Of a stretch of 64,000 nt of DNA, positions 1-7,020 are shown in pieces. The translations under genes were made by a program, and so were the position numbers. The DNA comes from Rhodospirillaceae bacterium (GTDB lineage: Bacteria; Pseudomonadota; Alphaproteobacteria; UBA8366). The stretch is from the NCBI GenBank assembly GCA_002722095.1, contig PBKG01000006.1, positions 831,829 through 895,828 on the forward strand, read 5' to 3'. Below the pieces are notes generated by a model. The model worked only from the letters and a program-made list of their open reading frames with translations, searched no databases and was not told where the DNA came from. Each line of letters begins with the position of its first letter. Position 1 is the stretch's first letter.

Positions 1-272
1 GTCCGATCGCGCGCGCTGTCAGCAATCTGCAGGATGACGGCGTCGATGTTTCGCATATCCACATCCGTCATATATGGCCGATGCCCCGTAACCTCGGGGA
101 ATTGCTCGGCAGTTTCGAGAAGGTTTTGGTGCCGGAAATGAACAACGGCCAATTGGTCAAAGTGCTGCGCGCGGAATATCTGGTCGACGCCATCGGTCTG
201 AACCAAATCAACGGCCAGCCCTTCAAGATCGCCACGATCGAACAGGCGGTCCACGACTTGATGGAGAGTTGA
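1..272 (+). CDS. korA: 2-oxoglutarate/2-oxoacid:ferredoxin oxidoreductase, alpha subunit (C-terminal end only)
   Basis: The reading frame is open from base 3 and runs to the TGA at 270-272, so only about 89 C-terminal residues are present. The visible part has the KorA ending: the HIRHIWPMP segment, then EKVLVPEMNNGQL, then LRAEYLVDAIGLNQING. In this family that region belongs to the C-terminal transketolase-like domain of the alpha chain, which pairs with KorB to decarboxylate a 2-oxoacid and reduce ferredoxin. korB starts one base after the stop codon, as expected for co-translated subunits. The ATG at 81 is internal and not the gene start. Confidence 0.9.
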   Translation, partial: PIARAVSNLQDDGVDVSHIHIRHIWPMPRNLGELLGSFEKVLVPEMNNGQLVKVLRAEYLVDAIGLNQINGQPFKIATIEQAVHDLMES

Positions 273-273
273 G

Positions 274-1302
274 ATGACCGAGATCAAGGACCCACAACAG
301 CTTACTGCCAAAGACCTTACGACCGATCAGGAAGTACGCTGGTGCCCTGGCTGTGGTGACTACGCGATCATCAAGGGTGTGCGCACGGCGCTCGCTGAAA
401 TCGGCACTCCGCCGGAAAACACCGTCTTTGTATCGGGCATCGGGTGTGCCGCGCGCTTTCCCTATTACATGGCTACTTACGGATTTCACACCATTCACGG
501 CCGCGCACCGTCGTTTGCTACCGGTATCAAGCTTACCAACCCCGAACTCGATGTCTGGATCGTATCGGGCGATGGCGATTGCCTGTCGATCGGGGGTAAT
601 CACACGATGCATGTGTTGCGCCGGAACGTGGACGTCAATCTTCTGCTGTTCAACAACGAAATTTATGGTCTTACCAAAGGGCAATATTCGCCGACTTCGA
701 AGATCGGCACGAAAACGCCGTCGACACCGATGGGCTCGATCGACGTGCCGGTTTCGGCGACGGAAATGGCACTTGGAGTGGGGTGCAAGTTTGTTGCGCG
801 CACGGTCGATACGCTTCTGAAGCACGTGCCGGTGATGATGAAGCGTGCGCACGCGCACAAGGGTGCATCCTTCGTCGAGATTTTCCAGAACTGCATTGTC
901 TATAACGACGGCGTCTTTGGCCATTTCACCGATAAGAGCGTCGCCACCGAGGCACAGCTCCATCTCGAACATGGTCAGCCGATGATATTCGGGGCAGAGC
1001 AGGATAAGGGTATCCGGCTCGACCCGGAGGCTCTTCAGCTCGAGGTCGTAACGATTGGCGAAAACGGTATTACTGAAGCGGATATCGCCATTCACGACGA
1101 GACAAACCGGTCGATGGCGATGTTGCTGGCGACGATGCAACCACCGGACTTTCCGGTCGCGCTCGGCGTGCTCTATTGCGCTGAAGGCCAGGAGTTCGTC
1201 GAATCAGTGCAGACGCAGGTCGCTCATGCCAAGAGTAAGGCGGAGCCGTTGCCGATGAATGAGCTGCTTAGGTCCGGACATACCTGGACAGTAGGCGTTT
1301 AG
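274..1302 (+). CDS. korB: 2-oxoglutarate/2-oxoacid:ferredoxin oxidoreductase, beta subunit
   Basis: This 342-residue protein is the thiamine-diphosphate and iron-sulfur subunit of a CoA-dependent 2-oxoacid:ferredoxin oxidoreductase, acting in the cytoplasm. Cys24 and Cys27 (WCPGCGDY), Cys58 (GIGCAARFPYY) and Cys207 (FQNC) fit the four [4Fe-4S] ligands of the family. GDGDCLSIGGNH (99-110) with NNEIYG (127-132) is the Mg-ThDP signature. HGRAPSFATG (75-84) is also conserved. It lies one base behind korA. The substrate is probably 2-oxoglutarate, judged from overall resemblance to KorB, but pyruvate or a branched-chain oxoacid cannot be excluded from motifs alone. No dedicated ferredoxin gene follows; the next gene is convergent. 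Confidence 0.9.
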   Translation: MTEIKDPQQLTAKDLTTDQEVRWCPGCGDYAIIKGVRTALAEIGTPPENTVFVSGIGCAARFPYYMATYGFHTIHGRAPSFATGIKLTNPELDVWIVSGDGDCLSIGGNHTMHVLRRNVDVNLLLFNNEIYGLTKGQYSPTSKIGTKTPSTPMGSIDVPVSATEMALGVGCKFVARTVDTLLKHVPVMMKRAHAHKGASFVEIFQNCIVYNDGVFGHFTDKSVATEAQLHLEHGQPMIFGAEQDKGIRLDPEALQLEVVTIGENGITEADIAIHDETNRSMAMLLATMQPPDFPVALGVLYCAEGQEFVESVQTQVAHAKSKAEPLPMNELLRSGHTWTVGV

Positions 1303-1360
1303 GTAAAATCCGAATTCTTTGAGGTGAATTTTCGCCAGCAGAAGTTCTTGCTGCTGCGGC

Positions 1361-1852
1361 CTAGCTGTTATGCCGGGCTTGCAGGACCGTTTTCCGTTCG
1401 TCGGTCGCTGGTTGGTAGACCAGGGAAATCTCGTCAAACGCATTTAACCAGTCTTCGAGCGGCGCGTCGTCGGAGATTTCGAAGCTATCGAATCCGCAAC
1501 GGCGCATAAATAGAAGTTGATCGTAAAGCACGTCTCCGACAGCCCGGATTTCGCCCTCGTAACCGTAACGTTCCCGCAGTAGCCGTGCGTAGGAATAGGC
1601 ACGACCGTCTTTAAACGCTGGGAAATCCAGAGCCACAATTTCGAAACGCTCGAGATCATCTTCGATAATCGCGGGGGGCTGATCACTCGACAAGACAATG
1701 CCGAGCGGTGCGTTCCGGCCTTTCAGCCAAGGCTTTTCCTCGATCCAGCGTTTGAGGCTGATGATCACGGCGCCTTCGGAAGGAATTTTCGCGTTGTCGT
1801 CGAGTGTGCGCCAGGTGTCGTCTGCTGCCTTACCGTCCTTTATCAGTGCCAT
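1361..1852 (-). CDS. DUF934 family protein, sulfite-reduction accessory
   Basis: A 163-residue cytoplasmic protein of the DUF934 family, found almost always behind sulfite reductase genes and presumed to assist assimilatory sulfate reduction; its biochemistry is unknown. Visible family features are the start MALIKDGK, the middle segment LGIVLSSDQPP, VALDFPAFKDGRAYSYARLLRERYGY and the GDVLYDQLLFMRRCGFDSFE stretch. I chose the ATG at 1852, because the longer frame to 1924 only adds residues overlapping the end of cysI. With this start the gene overlaps cysI by 23 bp, which implies translational coupling. A cysH gene often follows in relatives; here the next gene is the convergent korB. Confidence 0.85.
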   Translation of the reverse strand: MALIKDGKAADDTWRTLDDNAKIPSEGAVIISLKRWIEEKPWLKGRNAPLGIVLSSDQPPAIIEDDLERFEIVALDFPAFKDGRAYSYARLLRERYGYEGEIRAVGDVLYDQLLFMRRCGFDSFEISDDAPLEDWLNAFDEISLVYQPATDERKTVLQARHNS

Positions 1853-3497
1853 AAAGCGCCTCCTTGAACGGTTTTTGGCCAAGCCTGCGGTAGGTTTCGA
1901 GGAAATGCTCGTCTTCGTCTTCACGCAAATCTAGATACGCATTGATCAAAGTTTCGACCGCATCCACGATTTCGTCATAGGAGAAAGAGGGGCCGATGAT
2001 CTTACCGATCGACGCATTTTCGTCGGCGCTGCCACCGAGCGTGATTTGGTAGTACTCCTTGCCCTTACGGTCGACGCCCAAAATGCCGATATGACCCACA
2101 TGATGGTGGCCGCAGGCATTGATGCAGCCTGAAATCTTGATTTTGAGATCGCCGATATTGTGCTGACGATCGAGATCGCCAAAGCGGCGACTGATTTCTT
2201 CTGAAATGGGAATCGAACGCGCATTGGCAAGATTGCAGTAATCGAGGCCGGGGCAGGCAATGATGTCGCTGATAAGGCCGAGATTCGGGGTTGCCAGTTC
2301 CGCATCCTTCAAGATTTTCCAAAGCTCATACAAATCGTGTTGCTTGACGTCGACCAGCGCGAGATTTTGCTCGTGGGTAACGCGAATTTCACCGAAGCTA
2401 TATTTATCCGCTAGATCGGCGACCAGATACATCTGTTCCGCGCTGGCATCGCCCGGCGGCTTGCCGATTGGCTTCAAAGAAATATTGGCAATCGCGTAAC
2501 CGATCTGCTTGTGCGGCTTGACGTTGGTCTGAACCCACGCCGCGAAAGCCTTGTCTTCGAACTTCATGGCTTCGAACAAGGTCGAGACCGGCGAAAGGGT
2601 TTCGTACTCGGGCGGGGCGAAATGTGCGCGGATGCGCGCTACCTCTTCCGGCGGCAGGTCGAGATAGGAATCCTTGATTTGTTCCCATTCTTCTTCGACG
2701 AGACGAGTGAACTCCTCGATCCCGCGCTCGTGGACGAGGATTTTGATCCGCGCCTTGTAGAGATTGTCGCGTCGGCCGAGCTGATTGTAGATCCGCATGA
2801 TCGCTTCGAGGTACGAGAGCAGATGCTTCTCGGGTACGAATTCGCGGATCGTGTGCCCGACGAACGGCGTGCGGCCGAGCCCGCCGCCGACCAGAACATG
2901 AAAGCCGAGTTCGCCGTCTTCTCCGCGTACCAGTTCGATGCCGATATCGTGGACCTTGATTGCGGCGCGGTCGTGCTTGGAAGCGGTTACCGCGATTTTG
3001 AACTTGCGCGGCAGGAACGAGAATTCCGGGTGCAGCGTCGACCACTGACGAATGATCTCGCAATAGATACGGGGATCGTCGATTTCATCGGCCGCCGCGC
3101 CGGCAAATTGATCGGAAGTGGTGTTGCGAAACGAATTGCCGCTGGTTTGGATCGCGTGCATCTCGACCTCGGCCAGGTCTGCGAGCAGGTCCGGCGTCTC
3201 CTCCAGCTTCGGCCAGTTATATTGAATGTTCTGGCGGGTGGTGAAATGGCCGTAACCCTTGTCATATTTCTCGGCGATCAGCGCGAGTTTGCGGAGCTGT
3301 TTCGAAGACAGCGTGCCGTAAGGTACGCAAACGCGCAGCATGTATGCGTGCAATTGGAGATAGAGGCCGTTCATCAGCCGGAGCGGGCGGAACTGCTCTT
3401 CGGTCAATTCGCCCTTTAGCCGACGAGCGACTTGGTGGCGATATTGTTCGACGCGCTCGTCGACCAGCTTCTGATCGAATGTATCGTAAGCGTACAT
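1830..3497 (-). CDS. cysI: Sulfite (nitrite/sulfite) reductase hemoprotein, CysI type
   Basis: A 555-residue sirohaem and [4Fe-4S] enzyme that reduces sulfite to sulfide with six electrons for cysteine synthesis. The iron-sulfur/sirohaem ligands are clear: Cys415 and Cys421 (CPGLDYC) and Cys458 and Cys462 (CINAC, within GCINACGHHHVGHIG). The two ferredoxin-like repeats are marked by RLMNGLYLQ (about 41-49) and the later IGKPPGDASAEQ segment, and KYDKGYGHFTTRQNIQ is the usual substrate-side motif. It sits between DUF2849 (5 bp upstream) and DUF934 (overlapping), so the three form one operon. The context favours sulfite over nitrite. A siroheme synthase cysG often heads this operon in relatives and is not present here. 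Confidence 0.93.
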   Translation of the reverse strand: MYAYDTFDQKLVDERVEQYRHQVARRLKGELTEEQFRPLRLMNGLYLQLHAYMLRVCVPYGTLSSKQLRKLALIAEKYDKGYGHFTTRQNIQYNWPKLEETPDLLADLAEVEMHAIQTSGNSFRNTTSDQFAGAAADEIDDPRIYCEIIRQWSTLHPEFSFLPRKFKIAVTASKHDRAAIKVHDIGIELVRGEDGELGFHVLVGGGLGRTPFVGHTIREFVPEKHLLSYLEAIMRIYNQLGRRDNLYKARIKILVHERGIEEFTRLVEEEWEQIKDSYLDLPPEEVARIRAHFAPPEYETLSPVSTLFEAMKFEDKAFAAWVQTNVKPHKQIGYAIANISLKPIGKPPGDASAEQMYLVADLADKYSFGEIRVTHEQNLALVDVKQHDLYELWKILKDAELATPNLGLISDIIACPGLDYCNLANARSIPISEEISRRFGDLDRQHNIGDLKIKISGCINACGHHHVGHIGILGVDRKGKEYYQITLGGSADENASIGKIIGPSFSYDEIVDAVETLINAYLDLREDEDEHFLETYRRLGQKPFKEALYGTDKGR

Positions 3498-3502
3498 GTC
3501 GG

Positions 3503-3802
3503 CTACCTGTCGCTCGCTTGTTTGCCGAGATCCGCACGAACCGTCGGCCCGGCGGCGCGAATGACTTCGCGCATGCTGAGCGGTTCGATGGCTTTGCCGT
3601 CTATGGTGACATTGAACTCGTACGGGCTGATGACTTTCAGGTCTTCGACTGCCTGTTCGGCGATTTCAAGCAAGCGCGCGGTGTCTTCATCGGTCTCCGA
3701 GATCGTCGCGTCAGCGAGCCATTCACTCCATTCCTCCGATGCGGTCAGATAAACCACATCGCCATCTACCAGACGGTTGGCGGTAATGACTTGGGATGGC
3801 AT
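3503..3802 (-). CDS. DUF2849 domain protein heading the sulfite reductase operon
   Basis: A 99-residue protein with the DUF2849 start (MPSQVITANRLVDGDVVYL) and the STRESS-free soluble composition usual for this family. Function is unknown; the family is found in alphaproteobacteria directly in front of cysI, so a role in sulfite reduction is inferred from context. The ATG at 3802 is chosen because AGGGAGA lies a few bases upstream, while the longer frame to 3838 lacks such a site. It is the first gene of the minus-strand operon DUF2849-cysI-DUF934, read away from ctaA. Confidence 0.82.
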   Translation of the reverse strand: MPSQVITANRLVDGDVVYLTASEEWSEWLADATISETDEDTARLLEIAEQAVEDLKVISPYEFNVTIDGKAIEPLSMREVIRAAGPTVRADLGKQASDR

Positions 3803-3854
3803 CTCGAGTCTCCCTGAGAAACGTATTGCGGTGCCCATTATTACGGGCGCTTTT

Positions 3855-3894
3855 CCGCTAGCGGTATTGCCTCACACAGTCCCGCTTACGGGAC
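3855..3894. promoter_or_regulatory. Two short inverted repeats in the leader of the sulfite reductase operon
   Basis: Seen directly: a 10-bp perfect palindrome CCGCTAGCGG at 3855-3864, and GTCCCG-CTTA-CGGGAC at 3879-3894 (6-bp arms, 4-nt loop). Both lie in the gap between DUF2849 and ctaA, close to the DUF2849 start. They could be operator half-sites or leader hairpins for the cys operon. No regulator can be named from the sequence. Confidence 0.35.
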
Positions 3895-3901
3895 CAAACC
3901 A

Positions 3902-3907
3902 ATTATA
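3902..3907 (-). promoter_or_regulatory. Candidate -10 box for the sulfite reductase operon
   Basis: On the minus strand these six bases read TATAAT, about 100 bp upstream of the DUF2849 start, within a markedly AT-rich stretch (about 3895-3985). No -35 hexamer at a good spacing is evident, so this is only a candidate. Confidence 0.3.
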
Positions 3908-3967
3908 CATAGAGATTATGTTGTAAAATTAATTAACAAGTCAATAGTGTTTTTAATACATTTAACA

Positions 3968-3973
3968 TATAAT
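3968..3973 (+). promoter_or_regulatory. Candidate -10 box for ctaA
   Basis: A perfect TATAAT on the plus strand, about 85 bp upstream of the ctaA start, in the AT-rich divergent region shared with the sulfite reductase operon. I see no convincing -35 box 16-18 bp upstream. Confidence 0.3.
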
Positions 3974-4054
3974 ACTTGTAGATTTTGCGGCCTTTTGTCC
4001 TCTGTGTTCCAGTGGGTGAATTGCGGCTAATGTCAGGTCAATGATGGAGGGAGA

Positions 4055-5086
4055 GTGAGATTTATGCCGGCAGTCGAGAAACCGGTAATCTATTGGCTGT
4101 TCGCTTGTGCGGCGATGGTGGTCGTGATGATGTTGATCGGAGCGGCGACCCGGCTCACTGAATCGGGCCTTTCTATGGTCGAATGGCGCCCCTTGATCGG
4201 CTCGATACCGCCGCTTTCGGAGGCGGAATGGGGCCGGGTTTTCGAACTCTACCGCCAAACTTCCGAATATCGGCTGCAACATGCCGGTATGGACCTGGCA
4301 GCGTTCAAAACCATTTTCTGGTGGGAATTTATTCATCGGGTTTGGGGTCGATTGATCGGTCTGGTGTTTGCGCTGCCCTTCCTGTGGTTTCTTTTCAAAG
4401 GCCAGATTCCGCGAAAACTGGTGCCTCATCTGCTTATTCTCTTTGTACTGGGTGGATTACAGGGCCTGATCGGATGGTGGATGGTCCAAAGCGGCCTCGT
4501 CGACCGGGCTGATGTCAGCCAATATCGCCTGGTGGTGCATCTGGCCCTGGCACTTGGCATTCTTGCCTACCTGTTTTGGGTGGCACTTGGTCTGGCTTGG
4601 GCGGGCCAAAAAGAGCTTCATCTGACCAAAAAATCACCCATATGGGTGATTTTTGGCGTATTTGCTCTCACAATCCTCTCCGGTGGCTTCGTTGCGGGGC
4701 TGAATGCGGGTGTTATTTACAACGATTGGCCGGATATGGGGGGCGGCTTTGTTCCGTCGGATTATGGCGGTAGCGACGCCTGGTGGTTAAACGGCTTTGA
4801 AAACCCCGCTGCGGCGCAATTTCATCATCGGATTTTAGCTTATTGCAGCCTTGCAGCGGCAATCTGGTTCTGTTGGACCGCTCATAGGCGTGAATCAGAC
4901 CGTCGATGGGAGATTTTAGCCAAACTCATCGTCGCCATCGTCGGATTGCAGCTTTTACTCGGCATCGCGACCCTTTTGGCAGTAGTTCCGGTGCCATTGG
5001 GCGTGGTTCATCAAATGGGTGCGATTACACTCTTTTGTTTGAGCGTTGCCGGGCTAAGGCTGGCGTACGGGGCGAGATCACCCTAA
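4055..5086 (+). CDS. ctaA: Haem A synthase, CtaA/Cox15 type
   Basis: A membrane protein of 343 residues with about eight hydrophobic segments that converts haem O to haem A for aa3-type cytochrome oxidase. The four paired histidines of the family are present: EFIHRVWGRLIG, VVHLALALG, QFHHRILAY and VVHQMGAIT. The N-terminal half also has GAATRLTESGLSMVEW, a Cox15 signature. The start is uncertain: GTG 4055 lies 4 nt behind GGAGG, and ATG 4064 lies about 10 nt behind the longer purine run GGAGGGAG. It stands alone between the cys operon (divergent) and an M20 hydrolase (convergent, 12 bp away). A 26-bp perfect palindrome lies inside the gene at 4629-4654. Confidence 0.92.
   Translation: MRFMPAVEKPVIYWLFACAAMVVVMMLIGAATRLTESGLSMVEWRPLIGSIPPLSEAEWGRVFELYRQTSEYRLQHAGMDLAAFKTIFWWEFIHRVWGRLIGLVFALPFLWFLFKGQIPRKLVPHLLILFVLGGLQGLIGWWMVQSGLVDRADVSQYRLVVHLALALGILAYLFWVALGLAWAGQKELHLTKKSPIWVIFGVFALTILSGGFVAGLNAGVIYNDWPDMGGGFVPSDYGGSDAWWLNGFENPAAAQFHHRILAYCSLAAAIWFCWTAHRRESDRRWEILAKLIVAIVGLQLLLGIATLLAVVPVPLGVVHQMGAITLFCLSVAGLRLAYGARSP
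4629..4654. repeat. 26-bp perfect palindrome inside ctaA
   Basis: The sequence is AAAAATCACCCAT followed by its exact reverse complement, so both arms are 13 nt with no spacer. As RNA it would form a hairpin preceded by A5 and followed by U5 on either strand, which resembles a bidirectional intrinsic terminator. It encodes a Lys-Lys-Ser-Pro turn and the start of a transmembrane helix. That it has a function is inference. Confidence 0.6.
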
Positions 5087-5098
5087 GCCGGGAGCTGT

Positions 5099-6331
5099 TT
5101 ACCGCGCGCCGGCTTTTTCCAGAATTGCATTCAGAAGAACCTGGCATCCGGCCGAAAGGTCTTCCGGTGTGGCACTTTCTAATTCGTTGTGGCTGATACC
5201 GTCTTTGCACGGCACGAAAATCATGGCTGCCGGTGCAATCTGGGCCACATACATCGCATCATGGCCAGCCCCGCTGATGATGTCTCGATGTTTCAAACCG
5301 GCCATTTCTGCGCCGTCCCGTACCGCCTCGACACAGCTGCCTTCGAATTCGGTCGCTTCGCAGGACCAAATTTGGTCCAGGTCGATCTCTAGGCCGCCGT
5401 TTTCCGCAATTTCAGCCCCAGCCTCGCGGAGGGCCGCATCCATTTCAGCCAACGTTTCCGCGTCCGGGTGGCGAAAGTCGACCGTGAAAAAGACCCGGCC
5501 CGGAATGACATTTCGACTTGCGGGAAAAACCTCCAACACACCGACGGTCGCACAGGCATCCGGCTGGAACCGATGGCCGATTTCGTTGACCCTTTGCACC
5601 AATTTGGCGGCACCGAGCAGTGCGTCCTTGCGCCGGGCCATCGGTGTTGGGCCCGCATGAGCCTCCATGCCGATCAAATTGATTTCGTACCAGCGTTGCG
5701 CCTGGGCACCGGTCACCACGCCGATGGTTTTTTCCTCGGCTTCTAGAATCGGTCCCTGTTCGATATGGGCTTCGAAATAAGCGCCGACCGGCCTTTCGCC
5801 ACAGCCTTTGCCGAGATAGCCGATACGGGCAAGCTCTTCGCCGACGGTTTTGCCGTCCGGATCGGTGCGGCTATGGGCATAGTCCAGGGTGAATGCACCG
5901 GCAAAGGTCGCAGAGCCCATGCACGCAGGCGCAAAGCGTGACCCTTCTTCATTGGTCCACATGGCGATTTCGATCGGCGCATCGGTTTCCACATCATTGT
6001 CATTCAGAGTGCGAATGATTTCGAGTGCGGCCAATACGCCGTAAGCCCCGTCATATTTGCCGCCGGTTGGTTGGGAATCCAGGTGGCTGCCGGCAACAAT
6101 CGGGGGCAGACTGTTGTCTCTTCCGGGGCGGCGCGCAAACATATTTCCCATCGCATCGACTTCGACCGAACAGCCACTGGCTTCGCACCATTCCGCGAAA
6201 AGATCACGGGATTCACGGTCCAGATCGGTCAAGGTCAAACGACAAACGCCACCTTTTTCGGTGGCGCCTATCGCGGCCATGGTCATCATGCTTTGCCACA
6301 GCCGATTTCCGTCGATGGTGAGATTACGCAT
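5099..6331 (-). CDS. M20-family Zn-dependent amidohydrolase (N-carbamoyl-L-amino acid hydrolase / allantoate amidohydrolase type)
   Basis: A 410-residue cytoplasmic dinuclear-metal hydrolase of the hydantoinase/carbamoylase branch of peptidase family M20. Metal and catalytic residues are visible: His83 and Asp85 (GSHLDSQPTGG), Asp94 (KYDGAYG), Glu128/Glu129 (TNEEGSRF), His189 (EAHIEQGP) and His381 (DGISHNE). The dimerisation domain lies around 210-325 (GMEAHAGPTPM). Family members release ammonia and CO2 from N-carbamoyl amino acids, allantoate or ureidoglycolate; the substrate cannot be chosen here because no hydantoinase or purine-catabolism gene is adjacent. The neighbours are ctaA (convergent) and an exported small protein 18 bp upstream. 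Confidence 0.87.
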   Translation of the reverse strand: MRNLTIDGNRLWQSMMTMAAIGATEKGGVCRLTLTDLDRESRDLFAEWCEASGCSVEVDAMGNMFARRPGRDNSLPPIVAGSHLDSQPTGGKYDGAYGVLAALEIIRTLNDNDVETDAPIEIAMWTNEEGSRFAPACMGSATFAGAFTLDYAHSRTDPDGKTVGEELARIGYLGKGCGERPVGAYFEAHIEQGPILEAEEKTIGVVTGAQAQRWYEINLIGMEAHAGPTPMARRKDALLGAAKLVQRVNEIGHRFQPDACATVGVLEVFPASRNVIPGRVFFTVDFRHPDAETLAEMDAALREAGAEIAENGGLEIDLDQIWSCEATEFEGSCVEAVRDGAEMAGLKHRDIISGAGHDAMYVAQIAPAAMIFVPCKDGISHNELESATPEDLSAGCQVLLNAILEKAGAR

Positions 6332-6349
6332 GCATGTGTTTGACCATAC

Positions 6350-6829
6350 TTAGCCTTTGACGACCAGTGTGTAGTCGGGCGTCGGATTGAGAGGGCAGGA
6401 GTAGGTGTAACGGCCGGGCTTGAGCTCGACCTCGTAATCGCGCGATTTGCCGAGCGTCAGTCCACCGCCCGATACGCTGAGCTTGGAAACTTTATGCAGC
6501 GGATTTTTCCAATCGTAGCCTTCGCTCCGAATCCAGAAGCCGAGGGCATAGGGAACGTTCTTGTTTGTCACTCGGATGACATACTTGCCCGGCTTGACGA
6601 CAATTTCCTTCGCCTTGGTCAGACGATCCTTGCCGGTCTCTTTGTTAATTTTTTTGCAATCCGCGGCGGATTTCGGCTGGTAGCCGTGATTAACGCCGTT
6701 TTCGGATTCAACGAACTGACAGCCGATCTGGGTTAGTTTTAGGACTTGAGGCTCGCCGGCCTGGGCGCTCGCGGCGGTAAGCGCGACTGCACCGACAGCG
6801 GCGATGGCAAAAGAGCGAAAGTTGAACAT
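6350..6829 (-). CDS. Exported protein with a cupredoxin-like C-terminus lacking copper ligands
   Basis: A 159-residue protein with a clear Sec signal peptide (about 1-24, cleavage after SAQA). The remainder is rich in beta-strand patterns, with VVKPGKYVIRVTNKNVPYALG (85-105) and LKPGRYTYSCPLNPTPDYTLVVKG at the end. That layout resembles a cupredoxin, in which a final strand carries Cys-His-Met ligands. Here only Cys is kept and the expected His and Met are absent, so copper binding is doubtful. There are three mature cysteines (QIGCQF, AADCKK, YSCPL). I do not recognise a named family. It is the first gene of a possible two-gene minus-strand unit with the M20 hydrolase. Confidence 0.72.
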   Translation of the reverse strand: MFNFRSFAIAAVGAVALTAASAQAGEPQVLKLTQIGCQFVESENGVNHGYQPKSAADCKKINKETGKDRLTKAKEIVVKPGKYVIRVTNKNVPYALGFWIRSEGYDWKNPLHKVSKLSVSGGGLTLGKSRDYEVELKPGRYTYSCPLNPTPDYTLVVKG

Positions 6830-7020
6830 GTCTCGATACCTTCGGTTGGGTTATTGTCGTTACCTATTCTAGAAACCCGGTTTCGTTTGACCATACACAA
6901 GTACCACACAAATTCGTGACAACTCGTGAGAGCCTTGCGCGATGCAGCGGAAATACGTGCTTATGGGCGGACCAGAACTGGTTTCGTTTGCCGTTAGCTT
7001 CATTGTCGGTATAAGTCCCT

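Noticed and set aside
1336..1356. CAGCAG/CTGCTG inverted repeat between korB and DUF934
   Set aside because: Six-bp stem with a 9-nt loop and no T-run; weak evidence for a terminator.
2511..3419. 302-codon plus-strand frame across cysI
   Set aside because: Antisense shadow of cysI; no domain features are visible.
6879..6990. 11-bp direct repeat GGTTTCGTTTG at 6879-6889 and 6980-6990
   Set aside because: Two short copies 101 bp apart in a divergent promoter region; could be chance, and no regulator is suggested.
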